Origin: Serpens gallinarum
GTDB taxonomy: Bacteria; Pseudomonadota; Gammaproteobacteria; Pseudomonadales; Pseudomonadaceae
Direction: 5' to 3'
Assembly (NCBI RefSeq): GCF_014836765.1
Contig: NZ_JACSQG010000006.1
Coordinates: 62,001-126,000, forward strand
Length of the DNA: 64,000 nt
Positions 1 to 9,901 of the stretch are shown piece after piece. Position 1 is the stretch's first letter, and each line of letters opens with the position of its first letter. The translations under genes and the position numbers were made by a program. The notes beneath the pieces were generated by a model that was not told the origin of the DNA, did no database searches, and saw only the letters and a program-made list of their open reading frames with translations.

Positions 1-2
1 CT

Positions 3-344
3 GCCTTCGAAGCGGTGGACGGTCAATTGGAGCAGGCTGCGCGGGTGCTAGGGCTGTCGGAGCCGGCGGTGTTTTTCCGGGTCACCCTGCCCTTGGCCTG
101 GCGCGGCATTCTGGCTGGCGTGCTCTTGGCCTTCGCCCGAGCGCTGGGCGAATTCGGCGCCACGCTGATGGTCGCCGGCAGTATTCCGGGCAAGACCCAA
201 ACTCTGTCCATTGCCGTCTACGAGGCGGTGCAGGCCGGCCAGGACGACGTCGCCAACCTGCTGGTGCTAATTACCTCGGTGGTCTGCGTGACCGTCCTGC
301 TGATCGCCGGGCGCCTGGCACCCGGGCGCATCGCCAACCGCTGA
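3..344 (+). CDS. modB: Molybdate ABC transporter permease ModB (C-terminal part)
   Basis: This is the C-terminal part of the inner-membrane permease that carries molybdate from its periplasmic binding protein to the cytoplasm. The gene is cut by the left edge and the reading frame is open from base 3. The EAA-type coupling loop is visible (EQAARVLGLSEPAVFFRVTLP, then GILAGVLLAFARALGEFG), which docks on the ATPase. A last hydrophobic helix follows (LLVLITSVVCVTVLLIAG). The stop codon lies just before modC. Identification rests on the EAA loop plus the modC and modE neighbours; on the fragment alone a sulfate permease (CysT/W type) could not be excluded. Confidence 0.88.
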   Translation, partial: AFEAVDGQLEQAARVLGLSEPAVFFRVTLPLAWRGILAGVLLAFARALGEFGATLMVAGSIPGKTQTLSIAVYEAVQAGQDDVANLLVLITSVVCVTVLLIAGRLAPGRIANR

Positions 345-356
345 TTGAGCCTGACC

Positions 357-1064
357 ATGCAGCTTGATATCGACCTACAGAAAACCCTGAAATCCGCCAA
401 ACGCAGCTTCCGCTTGCAGGTGCGCTTTCAGACTGACAGCCAGCGGCTGGTGATCCTTGGCCCCTCTGGTTCCGGCAAAAGCCTGTTGCTCAAGGCCATC
501 GCCGGGCTGATGCGCCCTGACCGAGGGCATATTCGCCTGGACGGCACCCCTCTGTTCGACCGCGCGGCGAAGCTCGATCTGCCTACGCAAGCGCGGCAGA
601 TTGCCTATCTGTTTCAGGATTACGCGCTGTTTCCACACCTGAACGTGCGGCAGAACATCGGCTTCGGCCTGAGCCGCGGCCTGCTCAATCCTCGCGCCTC
701 ACTTCAGCACGAGGCGGTCGACTATTGGCTGGACGCCTTCGAGCTGCGCCCGGTGGCCGACCAGTTGCCCGACGAGCTTTCCGGCGGTCAGCGCCAGCGC
801 ACCGCCCTGGCCCGGGCACTGATCGCCAAGCCTAAAGCGTTGCTGCTCGACGAACCGTTCTCAGCCCTCGATCCGCAGTTGCGCACCCATATGCGCCGCG
901 AGCTGGACGACCTGCAACGGCGCCTGCAAGTGCCCATGCTGCTGATCACCCACGATCCCGAGGACGCCGAGGTGTTCGGCGATCAGGTATTGCATTTGCG
1001 CGACGGAATGATCGAAGACGCCGCGATGCATCAGGGCCAGGAAGCTGAGCGAGGGAGTCTGTGA
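357..1064 (+). CDS. modC: Molybdate ABC transporter ATP-binding protein ModC, short form
   Basis: This is the cytoplasmic ATPase that powers molybdate import. It shows Walker A (GPSGSGKS, about residue 35), the ABC signature LSGGQRQR, Walker B (ALLLDEPFSALD) and the switch histidine (LLITHDPEDAE). It has about 235 residues, whereas the family commonly has about 350 with a C-terminal TOBE/Mop molybdate-binding domain. That domain is missing and the protein ends after the nucleotide-binding domain. ATG at 357 is preferred; an in-frame TTG at 345 directly after the modB stop is possible. The end overlaps the start of modE, so translation is probably coupled. Confidence 0.92.
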   Translation: MQLDIDLQKTLKSAKRSFRLQVRFQTDSQRLVILGPSGSGKSLLLKAIAGLMRPDRGHIRLDGTPLFDRAAKLDLPTQARQIAYLFQDYALFPHLNVRQNIGFGLSRGLLNPRASLQHEAVDYWLDAFELRPVADQLPDELSGGQRQRTALARALIAKPKALLLDEPFSALDPQLRTHMRRELDDLQRRLQVPMLLITHDPEDAEVFGDQVLHLRDGMIEDAAMHQGQEAERGSL

Positions 1065-1876
1065 TGAAAGGGAAAGACACGCCTATCGAACTGCACGGCT
1101 CGCTCTGGATGACGGTCGCTGGCGAAAAATTCGGCGGCGAAAACCGGGTCGCACTGTTGGCCGCCATCGCTGAATGCGGCTCGATTACCCAGGCCGCCAA
1201 GGCCGTCAGGATGAGCTACAAGGCCGCCTGGGACGCCATCGACACCATGAACAACCTGGCCGGCGAGCCGCTGGTGGAGCGTGCTGCGGGCGGCAAGGGC
1301 GGCGGCGGCACACGCCTGACCCAACGGGGCGAACAGCTGGTAGCGAACTTTCGCACCCTGGACCGCGAGCACCGGCGCTTCATCGAGCAACTGGGCCAGC
1401 AAGCCGAAGGGCTGGCCGACGACTACCTCCTGATCAGGCGCATGAGCATGAAAACCAGTGCACGCAATCAGTTTCTCGGCACCGTGAGCCAGGTGAAGGC
1501 CGGCGCGGTGAACGACGAAATCGAACTGGAAATCGCTGGAGGCGAGAAGCTGGTGGCCATCGTCACCCACGAAAGCACCGAAAGCCTGGGGCTGAAACTA
1601 GGCACCGAAGCCTTTGCGCTGGTCAAATCCTCGTCGGTGATTCTGATGACTGACGAGGACAATGCGCGCTTCTCGGCCCGCAACCGCCTGACCGGCACCA
1701 TCTCACGCATCCAACCCGGCGCGGTAAACACCGAAGTAGTCCTCGACCTGGCCGGCGGCGCCACTCTGGCCGCCATCGTCACCCGCGACAGCTGCGATCA
1801 GTTGGCGCTGGCCGTGGGCAAGCGCGCCACGGCGATCTTCAAGGCCTCCAGCGTGATCATCGGCGTGCCGGCGTGA
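1061..1876 (+). CDS. modE: Molybdenum-dependent transcriptional regulator ModE
   Basis: ModE senses cytoplasmic molybdate and represses molybdate uptake genes. Residues 1 to about 120 hold the LysR-like winged helix (CGSITQAAKAVRMSYKAAWDAID). Two consecutive Mop domains follow, each opening with a typical SARN motif (TSARNQFLGTVSQVKAGAVN at about 130 and FSARNRLTGTISRIQPGAVN at about 205) and binding molybdate in the dimer. The length (271) is normal. GTG at 1061 or ATG at 1064 can start it; both overlap the modC stop. Being the third gene of modBC-modE is consistent with autoregulated molybdate homeostasis, although no ModE operator lies in the window. Confidence 0.95.
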   Translation: MMKGKDTPIELHGSLWMTVAGEKFGGENRVALLAAIAECGSITQAAKAVRMSYKAAWDAIDTMNNLAGEPLVERAAGGKGGGGTRLTQRGEQLVANFRTLDREHRRFIEQLGQQAEGLADDYLLIRRMSMKTSARNQFLGTVSQVKAGAVNDEIELEIAGGEKLVAIVTHESTESLGLKLGTEAFALVKSSSVILMTDEDNARFSARNRLTGTISRIQPGAVNTEVVLDLAGGATLAAIVTRDSCDQLALAVGKRATAIFKASSVIIGVPA

Positions 1877-1895
1877 TCCGTTCCCGATCAGAACG

Positions 1896-2012
1896 GTAGG
1901 GTGGATGTCGCCTTTTACATCCACCACAACCCCGCTTGGTGGAGCGCCACCCGGTGGAGCGCCACCCGGTGGATCGCCACCCGGTGGATCGATAAAGCGC
2001 GATCCACCCTAC
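1896..2012 (+). repeat. Intergenic palindromic repeat, copy 1
   Basis: This 117-bp element is bounded by perfect 11-bp inverted repeats (GTAGGGTGGAT at 1896-1906, ATCCACCCTAC at 2002-2012). Inside, a 15-bp unit GGTGGAGCGCCACCC is repeated three times in tandem (1938-1982; the third has T for G), followed by a partial unit. The same architecture recurs at 10989-11089. It carries no gene, sits between modE and the DAHP synthase, and looks like a dispersed REP-like intergenic element. Confidence 0.8.
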
Positions 2013-2031
2013 TTACTAAGGCTTTTACGCC

Positions 2032-3126
2032 CTAGCCGTGCCGCAGGCGTTGCGCCGTTTCCAGCAACAGCTGTTCGGTGCCGCTCCAGCCCAGGCAGCC
2101 GTCGGTAATCGATACACCGTATTGCAGCTCGCCGGATAGCGGCTGGCAGCCGTCGAACAGGTGGCTTTCCAGCATAACGGCGCGCAGGCTGGCATCGCCG
2201 GCCAGGCGCTGGTCGATCACCTCGTGCAGCACCGCCGGCTGGCGTAGCGGGTTCTTGCCGCTGTTGGCGTGGCTGCAATCGACCATGATCCGTGGAGTGA
2301 TACCTGCTTTCTCCAACGCAGCGTGTGCCGCCTGGACGCTGGCGGCATCGTAGTTCGGCCCCTGATGGCCGCCGCGCAGTACCAGATGGGTGTCGGGGTT
2401 GCCGAGGGTTTCCACCAAGGCCGCGCGGCCTTGCAGGTCGATGCCGAAGTGCTGGTGAGGATGGGCGGCCGAGCGCATGGCGTCACTGGCAATGCCCAGG
2501 CTGCCGTCGGTGCCGTTCTTGAACCCCACCGCCATGTCCAGGCCGCTGACCAGCTCGCGATGCACCTGGGATTCGCTGGTGCGCGCACCAATTGCCGCCC
2601 AGCCCAGCAGGTCATCGACGTAGCCTGCTACCAAAGGCTGCAGCAACTCGCTGGCCAGCGGCAGGCCCAAGTCGAGCATCTCCAGCATCAATCGGCGCGA
2701 CAGTGCCAATCCCTCTGCCATATCGCCGCTGCCGTTCAGATGCGGATCATAGACCAGCCCTTTCCAACCGACGGTGGTGCGCGGTTTTTCAATGTAGGCG
2801 CGCATGACCAGCAACAGCTGATCATCTACTTGGGGAGCCAGTTCGGCCAGGCGCCGCGCGTAGTCGAGGGCGGCATCGGCATCGTGAATGGAGCAAGGGC
2901 CGATCACCACCAGCAAGCGTGGGTCGTCGCCGTTCAATACGTTGCGGATGGTCTGGCGCTGATGCTGTACCTGGGCCGCCACGGCGCGGCTCAAAGGCAG
3001 GCGCTGGCGAAGTTCGGCGGGGCTGGGTAGAGGCTGGGTGCTGCGTCGACCCTGGTGGGGTTCGTCAACGGGCAGCTCAACAGCGTGCAGGTGCGGGATG
3101 TTCAGGGCGGATACGGAAGAGTTCAT
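2032..3126 (-). CDS. aroF: Class I 3-deoxy-7-phosphoheptulonate (DAHP) synthase
   Basis: It condenses phosphoenolpyruvate with erythrose 4-phosphate to DAHP, the first step of the shikimate pathway. Visible family motifs are GPCSIHD, the EKPRTTVGWKGL loop, GARTSESQVHR, KNGTDG, LRGGHQGPNYD and DCSHANSGK. The ATG at 3126 follows a GAGGA ribosome site and gives 364 residues, close to the usual 350-360. An upstream in-frame extension is leader, not protein. The leader carries two aromatic-rich small peptides and a terminator, suggesting control by aromatic amino acid supply. Which amino acid inhibits the enzyme cannot be read here, so the symbol is approximate. Confidence 0.93.
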   Translation of the reverse strand: MNSSVSALNIPHLHAVELPVDEPHQGRRSTQPLPSPAELRQRLPLSRAVAAQVQHQRQTIRNVLNGDDPRLLVVIGPCSIHDADAALDYARRLAELAPQVDDQLLLVMRAYIEKPRTTVGWKGLVYDPHLNGSGDMAEGLALSRRLMLEMLDLGLPLASELLQPLVAGYVDDLLGWAAIGARTSESQVHRELVSGLDMAVGFKNGTDGSLGIASDAMRSAAHPHQHFGIDLQGRAALVETLGNPDTHLVLRGGHQGPNYDAASVQAAHAALEKAGITPRIMVDCSHANSGKNPLRQPAVLHEVIDQRLAGDASLRAVMLESHLFDGCQPLSGELQYGVSITDGCLGWSGTEQLLLETAQRLRHG

Positions 3127-3169
3127 TCGGGCGTCCTCGGCCGGCGCGGGATGGTCCGCGCGCGGCGTT

Positions 3170-3271
3170 CTATCTGGTTGTTCGTTGCAGTGGTGTGAGT
3201 GCGTGGGTCGCGTGGCTAAATCGCCAGCCGAGGTAACGGGAAGAGCTTTGGTAGGTGCGGTAGCTGTACAT
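3170..3271 (-). CDS. Tyr-rich short leader ORF (33 aa) before aroF
   Basis: A 33-codon frame begins MYSYRTYQSSSRYLGWRFSH, with four Tyr, one Trp and one Phe in the first 18 residues. An AGAGGA ribosome site lies 6 nt before its ATG. It ends 43 nt before the aroF start, and a GC hairpin (GCGCGG-ACCATC-CCGCGC) follows it just ahead of the aroF ribosome site. It lies downstream of the terminator at 3324-3355. The composition fits a sensory leader peptide whose translation is coupled to aroF, but this is inference. Confidence 0.5.
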   Translation of the reverse strand: MYSYRTYQSSSRYLGWRFSHATHALTPLQRTTR

Positions 3272-3323
3272 GGTTGAATCCTCTGTGAAATCGAATGGCC
3301 GTTTTTGGTGGCCGGAAAAAACA

Positions 3324-3355
3324 AAACCCCCGGTCGGGTTGCCGACCGGGGGTTT
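3324..3355 (-). terminator. Rho-independent terminator / attenuator upstream of aroF
   Basis: A perfect 14-bp stem (AAACCCCCGGTCGG with CCGACCGGGGGTTT) closes a 4-nt loop. On the minus strand it is followed by TTTTGTTTTTT, a strong intrinsic terminator. It stands between the leader peptide ending at 3405 and aroF, the position of a transcription attenuator. Upstream, 3388-3395 and 3371-3378 could pair over 8 bp with one G-U to form a competing structure. Confidence 0.85.
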
Positions 3356-3404
3356 CGTGGAACTGTGGTAGGCGACCCTGCTGAGGCGGGCCGCCTGATG
3401 AGTA

Positions 3405-3539
3405 TCAGGCCAGCCCGTGGCTAAACCAATACCCATAGAAATAACCCAACGCCGAAAGCGCCAACACGCCGACACCCGCTATCCGGGCACGGGTGGCCTC
3501 GATAGACGTGTGAGCATGGATGGAAGCAAGGTGCGGCAT
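3405..3539 (-). CDS. Aromatic-rich leader peptide (44 aa), putative attenuator
   Basis: A 44-codon frame with a good GGAG site 8-11 nt before the ATG ends in GYFYGYWFSHGLA, so three Tyr, two Phe and one Trp codons are clustered just before the stop. The terminator at 3324-3355 begins 50 nt downstream. This is the layout of a ribosome-stalling attenuator for aromatic amino acids ahead of a DAHP synthase. The middle (IAGVGVLALSALGYFYGYWF) is hydrophobic, so a small membrane protein is the alternative. Confidence 0.55.
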   Translation of the reverse strand: MPHLASIHAHTSIEATRARIAGVGVLALSALGYFYGYWFSHGLA

Positions 3540-3672
3540 TGAGAAACTCCGTTGAATGAGAGTGAACTTACCCCAACTCGTATGACGATTCAACTCGGCA
3601 ATAGAGGGTTCGAGGCGTCTATTCAGGCGAAGGCGCATGGTTTTCCCTGTCCATGCGCCTCCGTACGGCCTG

Positions 3673-4020
3673 CTAGCAATCTGGCTCTGGAGCAACCAGC
3701 TCTTGGGTCACGCCCCAGCCATCGAGCACGCCTCCCAAGGGTTCAACCAGGTTTTCCAGGTCATGCTCGAAGTCGCCGATCCCCGAATGAGTCGCGTACA
3801 TCACCTTGCTGACTTGCAGATTCCAGGCGCCATCGGTGCGTGGGCACACCTGCGCATTGAGCGATTCACCACGAAAATTTCTGGCTGCCACACGTGCCCG
3901 ATCCTCATCCGGGAAGATGGCGTAGAACTCGATGGGATGAACCCGGGCGAAGTCGAAACCGCCCTCTTTCATACGGCGCAGAACGGTATTGCTGACATCT
4001 TCGTGAAAGGCTGTGCTCAT
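3673..4020 (-). CDS. rraB: RraB family regulator of ribonuclease E
   Basis: This 115-residue acidic protein belongs to the RraB family (regulator of ribonuclease activity B), whose members bind and modulate RNase E in the cytoplasm. The family look is seen in the N-terminal helical part (HEDVSNTVLRRMKEGGFDFA), the central FYAIFPDEDRARVAA and the C-terminal GIGDFEHDLENLVEPLGGVLDGWG. ATG at 4020 follows a GAGGAG ribosome site; a longer in-frame extension has no comparable site. It is transcribed leftward as a single gene. The assignment is by overall resemblance, without a catalytic motif. Confidence 0.75.
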   Translation of the reverse strand: MSTAFHEDVSNTVLRRMKEGGFDFARVHPIEFYAIFPDEDRARVAARNFRGESLNAQVCPRTDGAWNLQVSKVMYATHSGIGDFEHDLENLVEPLGGVLDGWGVTQELVAPEPDC

Positions 4021-4200
4021 AGCTGAACTCCTCTCGATTAGATGAACTTCCGCGTTGCCGATTGCCAGGCAAAACTGCCTGAAAGATGGAAAAACCTTGT
4101 GAAGTGACGAACGACTGGCTTGCATGAAACAGACACTGCCCCACCAGATTAGCGTGATTCAACAGGGTGACCAAGCGAGGTCACCGGTTAAAGCTGCACA

Positions 4201-4962
4201 TCAGGGGCGGTTCAACCAGCCCATCACCCGCCTGTTCAGCCAGCTCGGCGAGAGTTGCCCGGCCCAGTACATTAATTTGAACTGCAAACTGATAGGACGG
4301 TGCACGGCCGGACCATGAGCCTGTTGCCAGGCTCCCTCGGCGATGTCCTCGGCATTTAGCCGCACGCCCAGGCGGCGCATTACCGGCGGCACGTATTGTT
4401 GATTGGCAACCATCGGTGTGGCCACGAAGGGCGGCATCAGGTCACCGACGCGAATCCCGTGCTCGCGCCACTCCAGCTCCAGCGCTTCGGTCAGGCCACG
4501 CACCGCGAACTTGCTGGCCGAATAGCTGGCCATGGTCGGCACGCCATATTGCGCCGACGCCGAGCCCATATTGATCACCTGGGCATTGGCGGTGTTTTGC
4601 AGGTACGGAAATGCCGCATGGCAGAACTGCAGCAGGCCGAGCACGTTGATCTGGATGGCGCGGGTGTGTTCGCTCAGCGGAATCTCGGCGAAGCGCCCGC
4701 AATGCAAAATGCCGGCGCCATTGAACAGCAGCCGTAGCTGTCCGTCGTGCTGCCCACAAAAGTCCACCAGCGCTGCCTGGATGGCCTCCACGTCGGTGAC
4801 ATCCAGCGCGCGGTGCCAGGCACCACCCAGCTCGTCCGCCAGCGCCGCGAGAGCGTCGCCGCTTAGATCGACCAGGCCCACCGCCCAACCCCGTCGATGA
4901 AACAGTTGCGCCGTTGCCGCGCCAATGCCTGAGGCTGCGCCGGTAACCAGAATGTTGTGCAT
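4201..4962 (-). CDS. Short-chain dehydrogenase/reductase (SDR)
   Basis: This is a classical 253-residue SDR that oxidises an alcohol or reduces a ketone with NAD(P). It shows the nucleotide motif TGAASGIG at residue 7, the structural NGAG motif and the catalytic Ser / YSASK set (GSASAQYGVPTMASYSASK). ATG at 4962 follows an AAGGA site. It is the last gene of the leftward operon monooxygenase - esterase - SDR. There it would plausibly make the ketone substrate from an alcohol or use the alcohol released by the esterase. A CA motif overlaps its translation start region. Confidence 0.88.
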   Translation of the reverse strand: MHNILVTGAASGIGAATAQLFHRRGWAVGLVDLSGDALAALADELGGAWHRALDVTDVEAIQAALVDFCGQHDGQLRLLFNGAGILHCGRFAEIPLSEHTRAIQINVLGLLQFCHAAFPYLQNTANAQVINMGSASAQYGVPTMASYSASKFAVRGLTEALELEWREHGIRVGDLMPPFVATPMVANQQYVPPVMRRLGVRLNAEDIAEGAWQQAHGPAVHRPISLQFKLMYWAGQLSPSWLNRRVMGWLNRP

Positions 4963-4972
4963 GTTGGCTTCC

Positions 4973-4985
4973 TTATTGTTGTTGT
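4973..4985 (-). promoter_or_regulatory. Candidate Hfq/Crc CA motif at the SDR start
   Basis: On the minus strand ACAACAACAATAA lies just before the AAGGA ribosome site of the SDR. It contains two overlapping AANAANAA matches, the pattern bound by Hfq with Crc on Pseudomonas catabolic mRNAs. Binding is inferred from position and sequence only. Confidence 0.5.
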
Positions 4986-5044
4986 CTTGCCTAGGCTGCA
5001 GTGGCCAACCGGTCAAGAACCAAGTTATCACTGTGCCCTTGCCA

Positions 5045-5992
5045 TTACCTTGCGTGCCGGCCCGCCGTCTCCAAAAAGTCTGCCACGCGCTGGATCGCCA
5101 GATCGGCCACGTCAAGCACCCCCACATGGGCCTGAAACACGTGCCAGCAGCCTGCATAGCGCTCCAGACGCACGGGCACGCCACAGGCCTGGGCACGCTC
5201 GGCCAGGCGCAGGCTGTCATTGCGCAGCACTTCATCCTCTCCTACCTGCACCAACAGCGGCGGCAGCCCGGTCAGATCGGCAAAGACCGGCGAGACGGAG
5301 GGATCCTTGCTGTCGACCCCAGGCTGGGATGCCAGGTCCAGTGCCTGGCGAATCCAGCCGAGATCGATCATCGGATCGCCTGCCGGCGGCTGATGCAGCT
5401 GCTCGATGCTGAGGTCAGTGACCGGCGAGAAACACACCAGCGCACCCGGCAGTGGCAGGCCTTGGGCCTTGAGTGCCAATGCACTGGTCAGGGTCAGATG
5501 ACCGCCTGCCGAGTCGCCGCCGATAACAATGTTTTGCGGGGCATACCCCTGTTCCAGCAAGGCCTGATAGGCCTCCAATACATCGATAAGCGGAGCGGGA
5601 TAACGGTGTTCGGGGGCCAGCCGATAGTCGATGGCGCAAACAGCCATCCGGCACCGTTTGGACAACGCTGAGCACAATGCCCGGTGAGTGGCCGGTGAGC
5701 CCAGTAAATAACCGCCGCCATGCAGGTACAGGCAGACCCGGCCGCTGTCCTGCTGGGGGCGGTGCCATTCGCAAGGAATGCCGCCCAGTTGGCCTGCGCT
5801 GCGCAATACCCCGCGCATCGGCAGCGTGGCAGCCGTCAGCAGGCGCAGCACCGTGCGCTGCCCTGCAATTGGCATCCACGGACGGATAAGACCACGGAAC
5901 AGCAGGCGCAAGGTGCCGCGCAGCGCGCCGGCAAGCAGACGCTGGCGGATACGCGGCGGATAAGGCAGATCAACGAATGCAGTCATAGTCAT
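5045..5992 (-). CDS. Alpha/beta hydrolase, hormone-sensitive-lipase-type esterase
   Basis: This esterase of the HSL family (315 residues from ATG 5992) has the oxyanion motif LHGGGYLLGSP, the nucleophile elbow GDSAGG, the acid in VGEDEVLRND and the histidine in GCWHVFQAH. It would hydrolyse short carboxylic esters in the cytoplasm; no signal peptide is seen. Its start overlaps the end of the Baeyer-Villiger monooxygenase gene by about 20 bp, so the two are co-translated. Ester hydrolysis is the logical step after Baeyer-Villiger oxidation. An alternative start at 5986 differs by two codons. Confidence 0.92.
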   Translation of the reverse strand: MTMTAFVDLPYPPRIRQRLLAGALRGTLRLLFRGLIRPWMPIAGQRTVLRLLTAATLPMRGVLRSAGQLGGIPCEWHRPQQDSGRVCLYLHGGGYLLGSPATHRALCSALSKRCRMAVCAIDYRLAPEHRYPAPLIDVLEAYQALLEQGYAPQNIVIGGDSAGGHLTLTSALALKAQGLPLPGALVCFSPVTDLSIEQLHQPPAGDPMIDLGWIRQALDLASQPGVDSKDPSVSPVFADLTGLPPLLVQVGEDEVLRNDSLRLAERAQACGVPVRLERYAGCWHVFQAHVGVLDVADLAIQRVADFLETAGRHAR

Positions 5993-7445
5993 GCAGCTCC
6001 GGCAGTCGGGTTCGATAACGGTAGGCGAAGGTATAGCCCGGCCAGTTATTGGTGTTGCGCCCCGCCGCATTCTGATACCAGCTGTGGCAGCCTTGCGCCC
6101 ACACCGTGCGGCTCAGGCCTTGCTCCACACTCAGATTGAAACGCTGCTGCGCGGCAGGCTTCACATCCAGATAGCGCAGCCCGTCCCGTTGCAGTGTTTG
6201 CAGGCAACCGAGCACGTAGCGGAACTGGCTTTCCAGCATGTAAAGGATCGAGTTGTGGCCCAGGTTGGTATTGGGTCCGTAGAGGATGAACAGGTTGGGA
6301 AAACCGCTGACGCTGACGCCTTTGTAAGCCTCGGCACCGTCGCGCCAGGCACTGTTGAGCTCCTGCCCTTCCAGCCCGGTGATGCGCATCGGGGCCAGAA
6401 AATCGGTGGCGGAGAACCCTGTGCCATAGATGATTGCGTCCAGCTCATGCTCGCGGCCATCCACAGTCACCAGGCCGCGCTCGGTAACTTCGCGAATTCC
6501 AGTGGTGACGATCTCGACATTGCCCTGGGCCAGGGCCGGGTAATAGTCGTTGGCCATCAGGATGCGCTTGCAGCCCATGGGGTAGTCGGGGGTCAGGTGC
6601 AGGCGCCGTATCGGGTCGCCGACACCTCGCATCAGGTTGCGCCGAAAACTTACATAGAAGAGCTTGAGCAAGGCCGGGAAACTGACAAAGGCCAGCGCCC
6701 GCGACTCGTGCTGCAGGTACTTGAGCGCACGATCGATGCGCTGCACCCACGGCACGCGCCGCATCAGCGCCAACTCCCAGGGCCGATAGGCGCGATCCGG
6801 CTTGGCCAGCACATAGGCCGCACTGCGCTGGAATAGAGAGAGCTTGGCCACCTGTGGCTGAATCTGCGGCACGAACTGGATGGCGCTGGCGCCCGTACCA
6901 ATCACCGCCACACGCTTGCCGCGCAAATCGACCTGATGATCCCAGCGCGCCGAATGAAAACGCGCCCCCGCAAATCGTTCCAGCCCGGGGATCTGCGGAT
7001 ACGCCGGGCGATTGAGTTGGCCACAGGCACTGACCAGCGCCTGCGTATGGAAGGTTTCGCCGTTGGTGCAGCGCACTTGCCAGTGGCCACTGGGCGAGTC
7101 GAAGGTAGCCTCGCTGACTTCGCAGCCGAAACGGATGCTGCCGCGCAGGCCATGGTCATCTGCGAGCTGGCGCTGGTAGGCAAAAATCTCCGCTTGAGGC
7201 GCAAACACCCGCGACCAGTCCAGCTTGGGCGCGAAGGAAAACGAGTACAGATGAGAAGGCACGTCGCAGGCGGCGCCTGGGTAGTGATTGTCGCGCCAGG
7301 TGCCGCCGACCTCGTCGGCCTTTTCCAGAATGAGGAAATCCTCGATACCGGCCTTTCTCAGCTGGATGGCCAGGCCCAGCCCGCCAAACCCGGCGCCAAT
7401 GATCAATACGCGCAGCGGCGCGGAAGATCGAGAATCGTCATGCAT
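5970..7445 (-). CDS. Flavin-dependent Baeyer-Villiger monooxygenase
   Basis: This 491-residue class B flavoprotein inserts oxygen next to a ketone carbonyl, giving an ester or lactone from NADPH and O2. The FAD motif GAGFGGLG (about residue 17), the GGTWRDNHYPGAACD segment, the type I fingerprint FAGARFHSARW (FxGxxxHxxxW) and the second dinucleotide motif GTGASAIQ are all present. It is the first gene of the operon with an esterase and an SDR, which together would turn a ketone into an acid plus an alcohol. ATG at 7445 is overlapped by a CA motif. The substrate cannot be told from sequence. Confidence 0.93.
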   Translation of the reverse strand: MHDDSRSSAPLRVLIIGAGFGGLGLAIQLRKAGIEDFLILEKADEVGGTWRDNHYPGAACDVPSHLYSFSFAPKLDWSRVFAPQAEIFAYQRQLADDHGLRGSIRFGCEVSEATFDSPSGHWQVRCTNGETFHTQALVSACGQLNRPAYPQIPGLERFAGARFHSARWDHQVDLRGKRVAVIGTGASAIQFVPQIQPQVAKLSLFQRSAAYVLAKPDRAYRPWELALMRRVPWVQRIDRALKYLQHESRALAFVSFPALLKLFYVSFRRNLMRGVGDPIRRLHLTPDYPMGCKRILMANDYYPALAQGNVEIVTTGIREVTERGLVTVDGREHELDAIIYGTGFSATDFLAPMRITGLEGQELNSAWRDGAEAYKGVSVSGFPNLFILYGPNTNLGHNSILYMLESQFRYVLGCLQTLQRDGLRYLDVKPAAQQRFNLSVEQGLSRTVWAQGCHSWYQNAAGRNTNNWPGYTFAYRYRTRLPELHDYDCIR

Positions 7446-9846
<2,401 letters not shown>

Positions 9847-9901
9847 TCTGCAGAGGCCGAAAGGCCTCCTGCATCACTTTTCATTGCTCGATGAGATGCC
9901 C

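Noticed and set aside
1938-1992. Tandem 15-bp units considered as a CRISPR array
   Set aside because: Units are adjacent without spacers and are part of a larger element repeated at 10989-11089; no cas gene is present.
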